In this document: piece by piece, positions 15,201 to 22,343 of the stretch
Layout: every line of letters begins with the position of its first letter
How positions within the stretch are numbered: position 1 is the stretch's first letter
DNA from: an uncultured Eubacteriales bacterium
GTDB lineage: Bacteria > Bacillota > Clostridia > Oscillospirales > Oscillospiraceae
Assembly: GCA_949744025.1 (NCBI GenBank)
Contig: CATJWA010000230.1
Location: 1 to 22,812 of the forward strand
Direction of reading: 5' to 3'
Length of the DNA: 22,812 nt
Notes under the pieces: generated by a model
Databases searched by the model: none
What the model saw: only the letters and a program-made list of their open reading frames with translations
Told to the model about the DNA's origin: nothing
Position numbers and translations under genes: made by a program

Positions 15201-16222
15201 GTAACTTTGACATAACACATTCTCATATAGGGCGCCGACTGATAGTCTACCGCAGCAACACTATATTCGGTGATGTCGCTGTCAAAGCTCGGCGTCATAG
15301 TCAACGCATTTGGGTTGCTGTTAAAATCTGCCACACTAAGCTCTGTCAGATTACACGAGCCATCAGCAGAAGGAATGTTCGAATCCACGACCACCCTTGT
15401 AAGGGACATGATTGCAGGGACATCGCTGTCGTCCGTACCAGTTACGGTAAGATAGTAAATTCCTTCCTCTGATGGTATGGAAAGATTAACTGATCCGTCA
15501 TTACTATCTGTCACGCAGCCGGAAATATCGGTAGTGCTACCCGTAGTGATATCCACCCACGCAAGCTGCATACCGCATATGGCAGTCCCACCCTGAGCGT
15601 GCATGGCATCTGCATCAATATAGTTGCCGCCATACCAACCATATGAAAGGCCCTTCAGCGTCAGATTCACCTGACTTTCAGGCACAGCAGTCATTGCATC
15701 CACAGCCTTGCCGTCCCTGCAAAACCATACTATATTGTCCATGCAATATTCGTCTTGGTAAACGAGAAACTCAATTATATCGCCATTTGAAACAGGGGCC
15801 TGATTTACTGCATACCCACCGTAATATCCGTTGCTTTCTTCCCCATTATTAGGGAATCCGCCATTGATAATAAAGCTGTTGCTAATCGTCTCCCGACCAA
15901 AAATCTTCTCCACACTGCCATCGTTTACTATTAGATAATTATCTTGGGAGTCTTTGGTAAACTGCGCGCCGTACTTTATTTCGTGCGCCTTTACAAGCAC
16001 ATCCAGCGCGGATACCCCATCGGTAACGGCATCTGTGTAGCCGTAGCTCTCCGCCAAATTGCCGGATACTTCCACATCAAACTGCGGAGCAAAAAGAAAG
16101 GCGCCGTCCGCCTGAGCTGTCAAATTCACCGCAGCGGTATTATCCGCCGACAGCGCAGAGCCCGGCAGCACACTCAAGACCAGCACAACGGCCAGAATTA
16201 AACTCAATAAACGTTTTCTCAT
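12230..16222 (-). CDS. Large SLH-anchored protein with two DUF4430-type regions flanking an alpha/alpha-barrel
   Basis: A 1330-aa exported protein. Signal peptide 1-25 ends PGSALS. Residues about 35-175 resemble a DUF4430 domain (VSALDVLVKA, FIINGGFPN, APVSNGDIIEFLVYQD). Beta-rich Ig-like and cadherin-like segments follow to about 405, then a Pro-Asp linker (407-440). An alpha/alpha-barrel (about 441-717) carries repeats such as AAPPMILALSPYYG and SSTGLAITALTAIG. A PEGA-like domain comes next (730-804), a second DUF4430 (about 814-935, with SGWQYMIGK), a beta-rich region, and three SLH repeats (about 1150-1330). The ATG at 16222 starts a proper signal peptide and has AGGA upstream; the frame extends upstream through a GTG at 16276 without a fitting signal sequence. 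It is the first gene behind the cobalamin-riboswitch-like leader. I infer cell-wall capture of a corrinoid, by analogy to transcobalamin. Confidence 0.85.
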   Translation of the reverse strand: MRKRLLSLILAVVLVLSVLPGSALSADNTAAVNLTAQADGAFLFAPQFDVEVSGNLAESYGYTDAVTDGVSALDVLVKAHEIKYGAQFTKDSQDNYLIVNDGSVEKIFGRETISNSFIINGGFPNNGEESNGYYGGYAVNQAPVSNGDIIEFLVYQDEYCMDNIVWFCRDGKAVDAMTAVPESQVNLTLKGLSYGWYGGNYIDADAMHAQGGTAICGMQLAWVDITTGSTTDISGCVTDSNDGSVNLSIPSEEGIYYLTVTGTDDSDVPAIMSLTRVVVDSNIPSADGSCNLTELSVADFNSNPNALTMTPSFDSDITEYSVAAVDYQSAPYMRMCYVKVTAEDDSAVIKAQLNDGAEKTLTSGTSVFENFGTTDVLQPGVNNKLLVTVTNGDDSKTYTVTIPMKDAEGNAPAPDPAPAPDPDPGPDPDPDPDPVPAVDPDKVMHAIAARYAAAGIAGDANAPWLAADMAAYVMAFPETENRLTDAQKQECLDKLIPEAVKDNATAGNLAKYIIALRAMGYDARKVATADGQTVDVVKKLTDMVDAKDTAVGNEYTLPYVIIALQQGKEYATAEQMAYLKEKALEIKDKWQTLQWGSTDAAPPMILALSPYYGESAVKAEIDKAVQFIKDNQDTETGALMYGGKPSASSTGLAITALTAIGEDPSQAAAGSDKSMIDGLMTAVNEAGDGFDNAFGTEQGFRGLVAAALQKKADGPAQVFDFSSMPMETARASITGCPVRFSVVPDGALVEVKLGGAVQSSKGADFYDLSAGSYTYTVTKSGYRAVSGSFEVTAAEAAEHTEKNITVSLISEPDEGEQEKELTVTVKVLTHDGNSCGGKWTYKDNADKFTPIVDTRVTVKAGQTAFDAFVLAMEQEGVSYREKSSGYISEIAGQEEFGHGSANSGWQYMIGKTLPTISCRDYELKSNVAMTWFYTDDYTKEKDSEQWSGGSGGSVGTGADSASTQLRPEASADKNGLASAKVTDKELSNTIAQAKSDKASEIIITPEVKGEAVKVSVELPKSGVGDIAKQTDAALKLETKVGSVRLQGKALEDLGSRSGSRVTLTVEALRDEDGKTNGKTRIEVKVDDSVVDTLAGGITAMVPATDGRSGNVLVVVNPDGSEAIVKKSVVDGRTAAGLVDGSCVVRVAYNAKTFADAENHWAEDAVAFASSHELFQGVTETSFAPDAPMNRAMLATVLCRLENAAAGEGTQFDDVPEGMWYTEAVSWASGAGIVSGTGTGFEPDGSVTREQLVTMLYRYARTQGVDTGASGDLSIFSDGVQTSAWAKDAMSWAVGSGLISGRSETQLDPSGSATRAEVAAMLQRLVGQMVR
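14921..14990 (-). repeat. Pro-Asp/Pro-Ala coding low-complexity repeat
   Basis: Six-nt-like units built on GGGTCC/GGGTCG (plus strand) encode the PDPDP and PAPDP linker of the large SLH protein. Because the units are multiples of three, slippage would change linker length without breaking the frame. Confidence 0.8.
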
Positions 16223-16307
16223 TTCTGTTCCTCGTTTCATAAAGATTTTGCGGGGGTTGATTTTAATCGCGTTCACACGCTTTTCAGGCCGCGCACCTCC
16301 TTACGCC

Positions 16308-16334
16308 AAAAAGCCCCCGGCTCTTGCCGGAGGC
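16308..16334 (-). terminator. Intrinsic terminator in the leader of the SLH-ECF operon
   Basis: On the minus strand, arms 16334-16326 and 16321-16313 form a nine-bp GC stem (one T-G pair) with loop AAGA, followed by TTTTT at 16312-16308. It lies downstream of the riboswitch-like segment and directly before a GGAGG at 16299-16295, ahead of the first gene. This is where a transcription-attenuating riboswitch would act. Confidence 0.8.
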
Positions 16335-16353
16335 ATTACGCGTGAAAACATAT

Positions 16354-16383
16354 AAGCACGGGAACACCATGGCTCCCGTGCTT
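16354..16383. other. Second leader hairpin, possible antiterminator or extra terminator
   Basis: Arms 16354-16363 and 16374-16383 form a perfect ten-bp stem with a ten-nt loop. On the minus strand the following bases are ATATGTTTT, a poor T-tract. It lies between the riboswitch-like core and the clear terminator. Confidence 0.6.
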
Positions 16384-16403
16384 TTCTCTCAAAATGCGCT
16401 TGA

Positions 16404-16535
16404 CCCGGAGCCGGCAGGTCGGTTGGTACGGCTGATGGTCTGACTCGTCCCGTCTCCGGGCTTTACAGTGACCTCCTCGCGGGGAATCTGACCCCACTTC
16501 ATCAGGCAAAACGCCATGCGTACCACGCTGCTGTA
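16404..16535 (-). promoter_or_regulatory. Cobalamin-riboswitch-like element
   Basis: On the minus strand the leader holds, in the order known for cobalamin riboswitches, GGTCAGATTCC (complement of about 16493-16483), CACTGTAA (16470-16463), GAGTCAGA (near 16446-16439) and the hallmark ACCTGCC (16419-16413). A seven-bp stem joins CCCGGAG (16460-16454) to CTCCGGG (16410-16404). The bases between GTCAG and ACCTGCC are longer than the usual short GGA-type junction, so this is either a variant or a related fold. It precedes an operon of transcobalamin-like and ECF proteins, which fits cobalamin control. A covariance-model search was not possible here. Confidence 0.6.
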
Positions 16536-16564
16536 TTTAATTGGCTGTTTTTCTTTGCATTCCT

Positions 16565-16593
16565 ATGCTACACCAGCTTTCACCAAAAGGCAA
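16565..16593 (-). promoter_or_regulatory. Promoter of the SLH-DUF4430-ECF operon
   Basis: On the minus strand, -35 TTGCCT (16593-16588), 17-bp spacer and -10 TAGCAT (16570-16565). The predicted start near 16558 gives a leader of about 336 nt, long enough for the riboswitch-like element and both hairpins. Confidence 0.55.
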
Positions 16594-16648
16594 GCTGTTT
16601 TTTCAGTTTATTATTTCAATTTTTGCATTACACTGATGCTTTCTCCGT

Positions 16649-18856
16649 TCAGCTTCGTCCGCCGCCGCGCCGAACCGAGCTTTTGCCCTTTCGATAGCAC
16701 TTGTCGCACAGGCGCCCGCGGTGGTGCAGGGGCAGGGCCCGTCCGCAGCGGGCACAGAAGCGGATATTGCTTCGCAGGCGATAGAGCAGTATTTCGTTTA
16801 TCTCCTCTGCAACCTGCTCGCGGCTGGCGTACAGCCGGTCCTCGTCCATCGGGCACTCGAAGGTCCGCGCAAACGAAAAAAACAGGTCCAGCTTCCTGTA
16901 GTGCAGCTCCAGCGCCGGCAGAGTCGCCTCGCCCTCCGGAAGCGTCGGCTGTTCTATGCTCTCCCCCTGCTGCCAAAGCTGCAGAAAGCTGAAAAACAGC
17001 TCGCGCAGTGCCTCCTCCGTCTCGTCAAAGGGGATGTTGGCCGCCTTGAGCTCCTGCTCACGTGTTAGCAGAATACCCATTTCACGCATTTTTGAGATTA
17101 TCGTGATATAGCGCGTTATGTCCAGCCTGCGGTAAGGCTCTACCGTCGGCATCTGGTTCCACTGCGTCAAAACCTCCAGCAGGTCGAAATCCACACGCAG
17201 CACAAGGTCCGAAAAGCCAGCTACAGCGTATTCCAGCGGCGGGACCACCGCCTCCAGCCCCGTCTGTATGACGGCCAAATTCTGCGTCGCGCCGACATAG
17301 CCCCTGTTGTACATTCCGAAGCGTCCGGCCCTGCCGGCAATCTGGCGTATCTCCTCGGGTTTGAGCTGGCGGCGCTCAACTCCGTCGAATTTCTCCGTCT
17401 CCATAAATATCACCCTTCGTATCGGGAGGTTGAGTCCCATGCCTATGGCGTCGGTTGAGACAATGTACTCCATCTCCCCCGCCAGGAAGCTGTCCATCTG
17501 TTTTCGCCGAGTGGCGTATGGCAGAGCCCCATAGATTATGGCCGGCTCTTTTCCGCTCTGGCGCAGGTCCTCCGCCACGCTGAGCACGCCCACCTTTGAG
17601 AATGTGATAAGCGCGTCTCCCGGCTGCACATGCTGGTAATCCACCGCGCGCTGCATACAGATAAGCGGCGTATTGCGCTCGTGCTTCTGAATCTCGATGC
17701 TGTCGCCGCAGCTTTCGATAATACGCACAAGCAGCTCCCTCGCCTCGGGCGCGGCGCACAAATGCACCTCGGGCGCGAGCACGCCTAATATTGCCCGCGT
17801 CCAGGCATATCCGCGATGACCGTCCGCTATCATCTGGCACTCGTCTATAACCGCAACGTCCCAGCGGCGCTTCATATCCAGCTTTTCCGCGGTGGCAGCG
17901 ATGTGTGTGTCTCCCGCGCGCAGATCCTCCTCCTCGCCTGTTGAAAGTCCGCACTCCACACCAGCCTTGAGCATAGTCTCCTGCGCCTCCAGCGCAAGCA
18001 GACGCAGCGGTGCAAGATAAACCCCCGTCCCCGCGCGCATAAGCCGCTGGAAACCTGCATAGGTCTTTCCGGTATTCGTCCCGCCAATATGCAGTATAAA
18101 CCGCCTATGCATAGCACGTGCCTCCGGATACTCGTCCTTTGGATTGAGCGCAATAAGCAGCGACAGGTCCGTTCTGATTGCCTGAGGCACGTACCATACG
18201 GACCACACCGCACCCAGTCCCTCGCTGAGAAGCTGCTGCTCCGGAAATCCCTCCGCGTCGAGCAGGCTGCGGACATCCGCCTCCGGCTGCGCAGCGGTGA
18301 AGTCGGCTATAACCCGGCGGGCAATGGCAAGCAGCACATGGGGGTAACGCTCGCACACCCGCGCAAACAGCTCACCGTCCATCCGCTCCTCTATCCATCC
18401 CCCCACGCGGACGAAATGCTTTATAATGCCCGCCATGCTCTGGCTGTCGCATCGCTGCTCAAGCGCAAGAAATTCACTCAGCCAAGCCCGCGCCTGGGAC
18501 AGACTCAGCCCGCGTCCCCGGCCGCTGCTAACTATATGCCGTATAATGCCGCCGTTGTAATGTCCCGCAAGCAGCCACTCGTCCCCGTCGTCCTGCCGCG
18601 CGGCTTCCCATGACGCCGTCAGGGCCTCACAAAATTTTCGGTTATACCTGTCGCTGAGCTCCTCCGCGTTTCCCAGTCCGTCAAAATGCAGTATTCTCTC
18701 GGCGTCAAGCACGTCGTTTCTTTTCCATACCTTGATATAATTCCCGTTGGACATAAAACCGCTCGGCTTGGGAAGGTACTCGCGTACAAGCTCCCTGGTC
18801 CAGCCCCGTTTTTTCAGCACGGAGAACTGCCAGTGCTTTTCTTTCCTGCGTGACAT
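16649..18856 (-). CDS. SUV3-like DExH-box RNA/DNA helicase with C-terminal zinc ribbon
   Basis: A 735-aa superfamily 2 helicase. Motif I GGTNTGKT is at 258-265, motif II DECQMI at 338-343 followed by GYAWTRAILG, motif V STDAIGMGLNLP near 467 and motif VI QIAGRAGRFG near 505. These forms match the mitochondrial SUV3 family rather than RecQ or DEAD-box proteins. The N-terminal 250 residues have no domain I recognise. The C-terminus carries CARC and CDKC pairs (about 695-715), a probable zinc ribbon. SUV3 unwinds RNA and works with exoribonucleases in mitochondria; the bacterial role is not established. The ATG at 18856 has GGAGG six nt upstream. It has its own promoter and is followed by the separately promoted SLH-ECF operon. 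Confidence 0.87.
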   Translation of the reverse strand: MSRRKEKHWQFSVLKKRGWTRELVREYLPKPSGFMSNGNYIKVWKRNDVLDAERILHFDGLGNAEELSDRYNRKFCEALTASWEAARQDDGDEWLLAGHYNGGIIRHIVSSGRGRGLSLSQARAWLSEFLALEQRCDSQSMAGIIKHFVRVGGWIEERMDGELFARVCERYPHVLLAIARRVIADFTAAQPEADVRSLLDAEGFPEQQLLSEGLGAVWSVWYVPQAIRTDLSLLIALNPKDEYPEARAMHRRFILHIGGTNTGKTYAGFQRLMRAGTGVYLAPLRLLALEAQETMLKAGVECGLSTGEEEDLRAGDTHIAATAEKLDMKRRWDVAVIDECQMIADGHRGYAWTRAILGVLAPEVHLCAAPEARELLVRIIESCGDSIEIQKHERNTPLICMQRAVDYQHVQPGDALITFSKVGVLSVAEDLRQSGKEPAIIYGALPYATRRKQMDSFLAGEMEYIVSTDAIGMGLNLPIRRVIFMETEKFDGVERRQLKPEEIRQIAGRAGRFGMYNRGYVGATQNLAVIQTGLEAVVPPLEYAVAGFSDLVLRVDFDLLEVLTQWNQMPTVEPYRRLDITRYITIISKMREMGILLTREQELKAANIPFDETEEALRELFFSFLQLWQQGESIEQPTLPEGEATLPALELHYRKLDLFFSFARTFECPMDEDRLYASREQVAEEINEILLYRLRSNIRFCARCGRALPLHHRGRLCDKCYRKGKSSVRRGGGRS

Positions 18857-18976
18857 TTCCTTCCTCCCTTCTGACCGCTCCGCTCCGGCAGCAAAGAACG
18901 CCTTATGCCTGTTAAGGCCCTCACACGGCAGCCGCTCGGAGAGCTACCAGGAGCTTTTGTCTTTCATTGAAATATA

Positions 18977-19004
18977 AGTATAATCCAACTATTGGAAAAA
19001 TCAA
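18977..19004 (-). promoter_or_regulatory. Promoter of the SUV3-like helicase gene
   Basis: On the minus strand, -35 TTGATT (19004-18999), 16-bp spacer and -10 TATACT (18982-18977), giving a leader of about 115 nt. A weak nested hairpin at 19005-19030 directly upstream could end the sbcDC transcript, with the T-rich spacer as its tail; this is not strong. Nothing else is visible between 18857 and 19049. Confidence 0.6.
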
Positions 19005-19049
19005 GCCGTTTCACCGGAAATGCTTTCGGCCGTGCACGCGCGGGCAGCG

Positions 19050-22000
19050 TTACACCACGATTTTCACTCTGCTGCCGCCGCTGATATTCTTGGTAACAAC
19101 AAGCTGCCTGTCAATTTTCTCCTTCAGCTCCGGCACATGGGAGATTATTCCCACCAACCTGTTTCCCTCAGTCAGCCCGCTGAGCGAGCGGACGGCCTGA
19201 CGGAGAGATTCCTCGTCCAATGAGCCGAAGCCCTCGTCAACAAACATGGTGTCCAGACGTATTCCACCTGCCGCGGACTGCACCTCGTCGGCCAGCCCCA
19301 AAGCCAGCGACAGCGACGCTTTAAACGACTCGCCGCCGGACAACGACTTTACACTGCGCTCTGTCCCGTTGTAGTGGTCCACAACGTCCAGCTCAAGGCC
19401 GCTCTGGCTGCGGTTGTCCTTCGCTTGTCTGCGGCGCTTTAGCTCGTACTGTCCTCCGGACATGACAAGCAGGCGGATATTTGCCCTACGGAGAATCCGG
19501 TCAAAGAATGTCATCTGAATATAGGTTTCCAGGGCTATCTTTTCCCTGCTCGCGAGCTTGCCGCCGGCCGTGTCGGACAGGGCTCGCACCCAAGCGTATT
19601 CTTCCTCAAGCGCTTTGAGGCTGTCTGCCTTTTCCATGATGTTTTTCAGCGCAGTACTGTTTACGGTCCGTCGGGCATGGATAGTCCTCTGCACTTCGGC
19701 CGTCTCGGAGCGCTCCAGCTCCAGCTCGCTGACGCGCGCACGGCAGTCCTCAGCATTAAACTCCTCGCTGCTACTCATAAGCTTTGTCAGGTTTTCTATC
19801 GTACTGTTCGTTCCGGCCAGTTCTTCCCTGCGCACGCGGTAGGCTTCCTCGGCCTCTTTCAGAGCGTCGGACATTCGTGTTATTTCCTCTCTCAGGGAAC
19901 TCTGCTTCTCCCTCGCTGCCGCCTCATCGGTACAGCGCAGCTCCGCTCTTAGAATGTCAAGCTGATTTCCTTTTTCCTCCCTGCGGCTGAGCGCACCGGT
20001 CAGGCTTTCTCTGGCGGAGGCGGCGGCCTGTTCCGCTTCTTTCCGGCTCTGTTCACGCTTGGGTATCAACTCCTCGAGTTCCTTTTTCCTGCTCATCCCC
20101 GCTTCCGTTTCCCGCAGCCGCTCCTCAAGCTCTGACAATGCCTGTTCCGCGGCTTCGAGCTGCAGAGCAATACGCGCTGCCGCTTCTTCCGGCCCGCAGC
20201 CGTCCATATGCTCCCGAAGCTGCCGGCACAGGCGAAGCGCAAGCTGCTCCCGCTGGCCCTCCAGGCCGCTTTGCTTCCGCTCGGCTTCATTAAGCTTTTC
20301 TCTCAGCATATCCTGCCCTGCCGTAAGCTCTCTCAACCTCGTCTCCTGCTCGTCAAGCACCCGTTCAAGCTCCTGCCTATGGCTTATCTGCGCCTCCAAC
20401 TCGAGCAGGCTTTCTCCGACATGCGACAGCTTCTTTTCCACCTCTTTACGGCAGGCGTCCAGCTGCTCTGCCGCGGTGGTGAGCGTTGGCTTTTCCACAT
20501 ACGGCTCCATCTGTCTGAGAAGCTGGCGCTCCTGTTCCTCAAGGGATGCTTTCTTTTTGCCCGCAGCAAGGCTTTTTTCAGCGGCCTGCGCGCGGGAGCT
20601 CTCCATCTCGTCCTTCGCCCTGTTTAGCGACGCCTCTGTTGGCGCATGGCTGGACATCTGCGCCAGCGCGGGATGGTGGACTGAGCCGCACACCGGACAG
20701 GGCAGTCCCTCGCTCAGGGACTGCGCCAGAATCCCCGCCTGCTCGTCTAAAAAGGCTCTGTTCTTTCGCAGATATTCTGTCTCCGCCACCTCGGCTTTAT
20801 ATTGTATCTGCTGATATTCCTTTTGCATCAGCGCCACAGACTTCCGCGCTTCGACACAGCTTTCAAGCAGCCTGCAAAGGTCGTCCAGTTTCTCTTTCCT
20901 TTCCTGCTGTGTGCCTTGAATAAGAATAAGTCTACCCTTTTCTGATTCAAGCCCCTCCGACGCCGACAATATTTCCCTGCCCACCTGCAAAGCCTCGATT
21001 TGACGCCGGATATCGTCACCTCGCTGCTCCTGCTCACGACGCAGGCGCTCACAATCCGCCTGTAACTCTATCAGCCTCATGCCGCAATCCTGCCACTCAT
21101 GAGCGTCCTTTCTCATGGTTTCCAAAACCGCGCAGCGGTTTTCTGCCTCTGACTTTTTCACGATCAGGCGCTCTCTGTCCCCCACAAGGCCCGACAGCGC
21201 ATCCGACTCTCGTTTCCACTCCTCGAGCTCGCGCTCTCCGGCGCGCAAAGCCTGCTCATACTCTTCAAGGCCCTCCCGCTGAGCGGAAATCTGTTCGGTC
21301 AGGCGTGCAAGTTCCTCCTGCCCCTCCCTCAGCTTTTGATACCGCGGAAGCTCCTCCGCCAAAACCGTCAGTTCCCTGTTCAGTTCCTCCTGCCTTGGCA
21401 TTTTTTCCTGCTCCGCTTCGAGCGCTTTCCGTGCAGCGTCCGTGTCTGACGCCTGCAGCTCTCGTTTGGCTTTTGTCTCCTCCAATTCCAAACGCGTCTT
21501 TTTCAGCTCCTCAGCCTTGCCCAGTACGGACGCAGCTTCCTTGAGCTCCCCATTTAGCTTGTCCAATGTCGCTTTACACTCGGCGTTCGCCGTCTCATCC
21601 TGCACAATCAGCCTCTCGATAAGCTCCACAGTTTCCTCAAACGGGAGCTCGCCCGCCTTGGCTTTTTCCACCCTCGGATAAAGCAAATCGTCTTCTGGGC
21701 AGACCACCCCGCATATATACTGTTCAACGCTCCGTCGCACAGTCTCACACTCTTTCTGCAGCTTCAAAGTCTCGTCTTTGAGCTTCGCCTCAAGCACCAT
21801 GTAATACCGCGTTCCAAAAATCTCCCGAAAGATTTTCTGCCGCTCCTCCGTCCTTGCCAGCAGCAGTTTGAGAAAGTCCCCCTGCGCTATCATCGCTATC
21901 TGGGAAAACTGGCTGCGGTTCAGGCCGATTATACCGACGATTTCACTGTTGACTTCCTTGGCTCTGGTTACCACGTGCCCGTCGGGAAGGGTAAGCTCCG

Positions 22001-22343
22001 CCTCCGCTTTCTGCGTGGTTGTGCCGTTCCCCTTCTTCGCAGGGCGCTCATATTCAGGATTTCGGCGCACGGTATAGCTCTTGCCGCAGTATGCGAACAC
22101 CAGCTCCACCCGTGTCGGTGTCTCCGGTGCAGCGTATTTGGAGCGGAGCATCGACACCTCGCGGTTTTCTCCGCTCGGCTCGCCGTACAGAGCGTATGTA
22201 ATCGCGTCGAAGATAGTCGTTTTTCCCGCGCCGGTGTCGCCGGTAATCAGATACAAGCCCTGCTCACCCAGCTTTTCCAGCTCCATCACAACCGTCCCCG
22301 CGTAAGGCCCGAAAGCGGATACTGTCAATTTCAGCGGTCTCAT
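19050..22343 (-). CDS. sbcC: Exonuclease SbcC, ATPase subunit of SbcCD
   Basis: A 1097-aa SMC/Rad50-type ATPase. The N-terminal Walker A is GDTGAGKT (35-42), followed by the Q-loop segment QIAMIAQGDFLKLLLA. Two long Glu/Arg/Leu-rich coiled coils flank the zinc hook CPVC (549-552). The C-terminal lobe carries LSGGESFKASLSLALGLAD and the Walker B MFVDEGFGSLDEE. With SbcD it forms a nuclease that processes hairpins and protein-blocked DNA double-strand ends. Length matches the family (about 1050-1150). The ATG at 22343 overlaps the sbcD stop codon as ATGA, the usual coupled arrangement; the frame is open five codons further but without support. Its neighbour sbcD continues beyond the window. Confidence 0.95.
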   Translation of the reverse strand: MRPLKLTVSAFGPYAGTVVMELEKLGEQGLYLITGDTGAGKTTIFDAITYALYGEPSGENREVSMLRSKYAAPETPTRVELVFAYCGKSYTVRRNPEYERPAKKGNGTTTQKAEAELTLPDGHVVTRAKEVNSEIVGIIGLNRSQFSQIAMIAQGDFLKLLLARTEERQKIFREIFGTRYYMVLEAKLKDETLKLQKECETVRRSVEQYICGVVCPEDDLLYPRVEKAKAGELPFEETVELIERLIVQDETANAECKATLDKLNGELKEAASVLGKAEELKKTRLELEETKAKRELQASDTDAARKALEAEQEKMPRQEELNRELTVLAEELPRYQKLREGQEELARLTEQISAQREGLEEYEQALRAGERELEEWKRESDALSGLVGDRERLIVKKSEAENRCAVLETMRKDAHEWQDCGMRLIELQADCERLRREQEQRGDDIRRQIEALQVGREILSASEGLESEKGRLILIQGTQQERKEKLDDLCRLLESCVEARKSVALMQKEYQQIQYKAEVAETEYLRKNRAFLDEQAGILAQSLSEGLPCPVCGSVHHPALAQMSSHAPTEASLNRAKDEMESSRAQAAEKSLAAGKKKASLEEQERQLLRQMEPYVEKPTLTTAAEQLDACRKEVEKKLSHVGESLLELEAQISHRQELERVLDEQETRLRELTAGQDMLREKLNEAERKQSGLEGQREQLALRLCRQLREHMDGCGPEEAAARIALQLEAAEQALSELEERLRETEAGMSRKKELEELIPKREQSRKEAEQAAASARESLTGALSRREEKGNQLDILRAELRCTDEAAAREKQSSLREEITRMSDALKEAEEAYRVRREELAGTNSTIENLTKLMSSSEEFNAEDCRARVSELELERSETAEVQRTIHARRTVNSTALKNIMEKADSLKALEEEYAWVRALSDTAGGKLASREKIALETYIQMTFFDRILRRANIRLLVMSGGQYELKRRRQAKDNRSQSGLELDVVDHYNGTERSVKSLSGGESFKASLSLALGLADEVQSAAGGIRLDTMFVDEGFGSLDEESLRQAVRSLSGLTEGNRLVGIISHVPELKEKIDRQLVVTKNISGGSRVKIVV

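Noticed and set aside
16223..16276. GTG start at 16276 for the large SLH protein
   Set aside because: The extra 18 residues precede a complete signal peptide that starts at 16222, and GGAGG at 16299-16295 is about 18 nt away from the GTG, too far for normal initiation.
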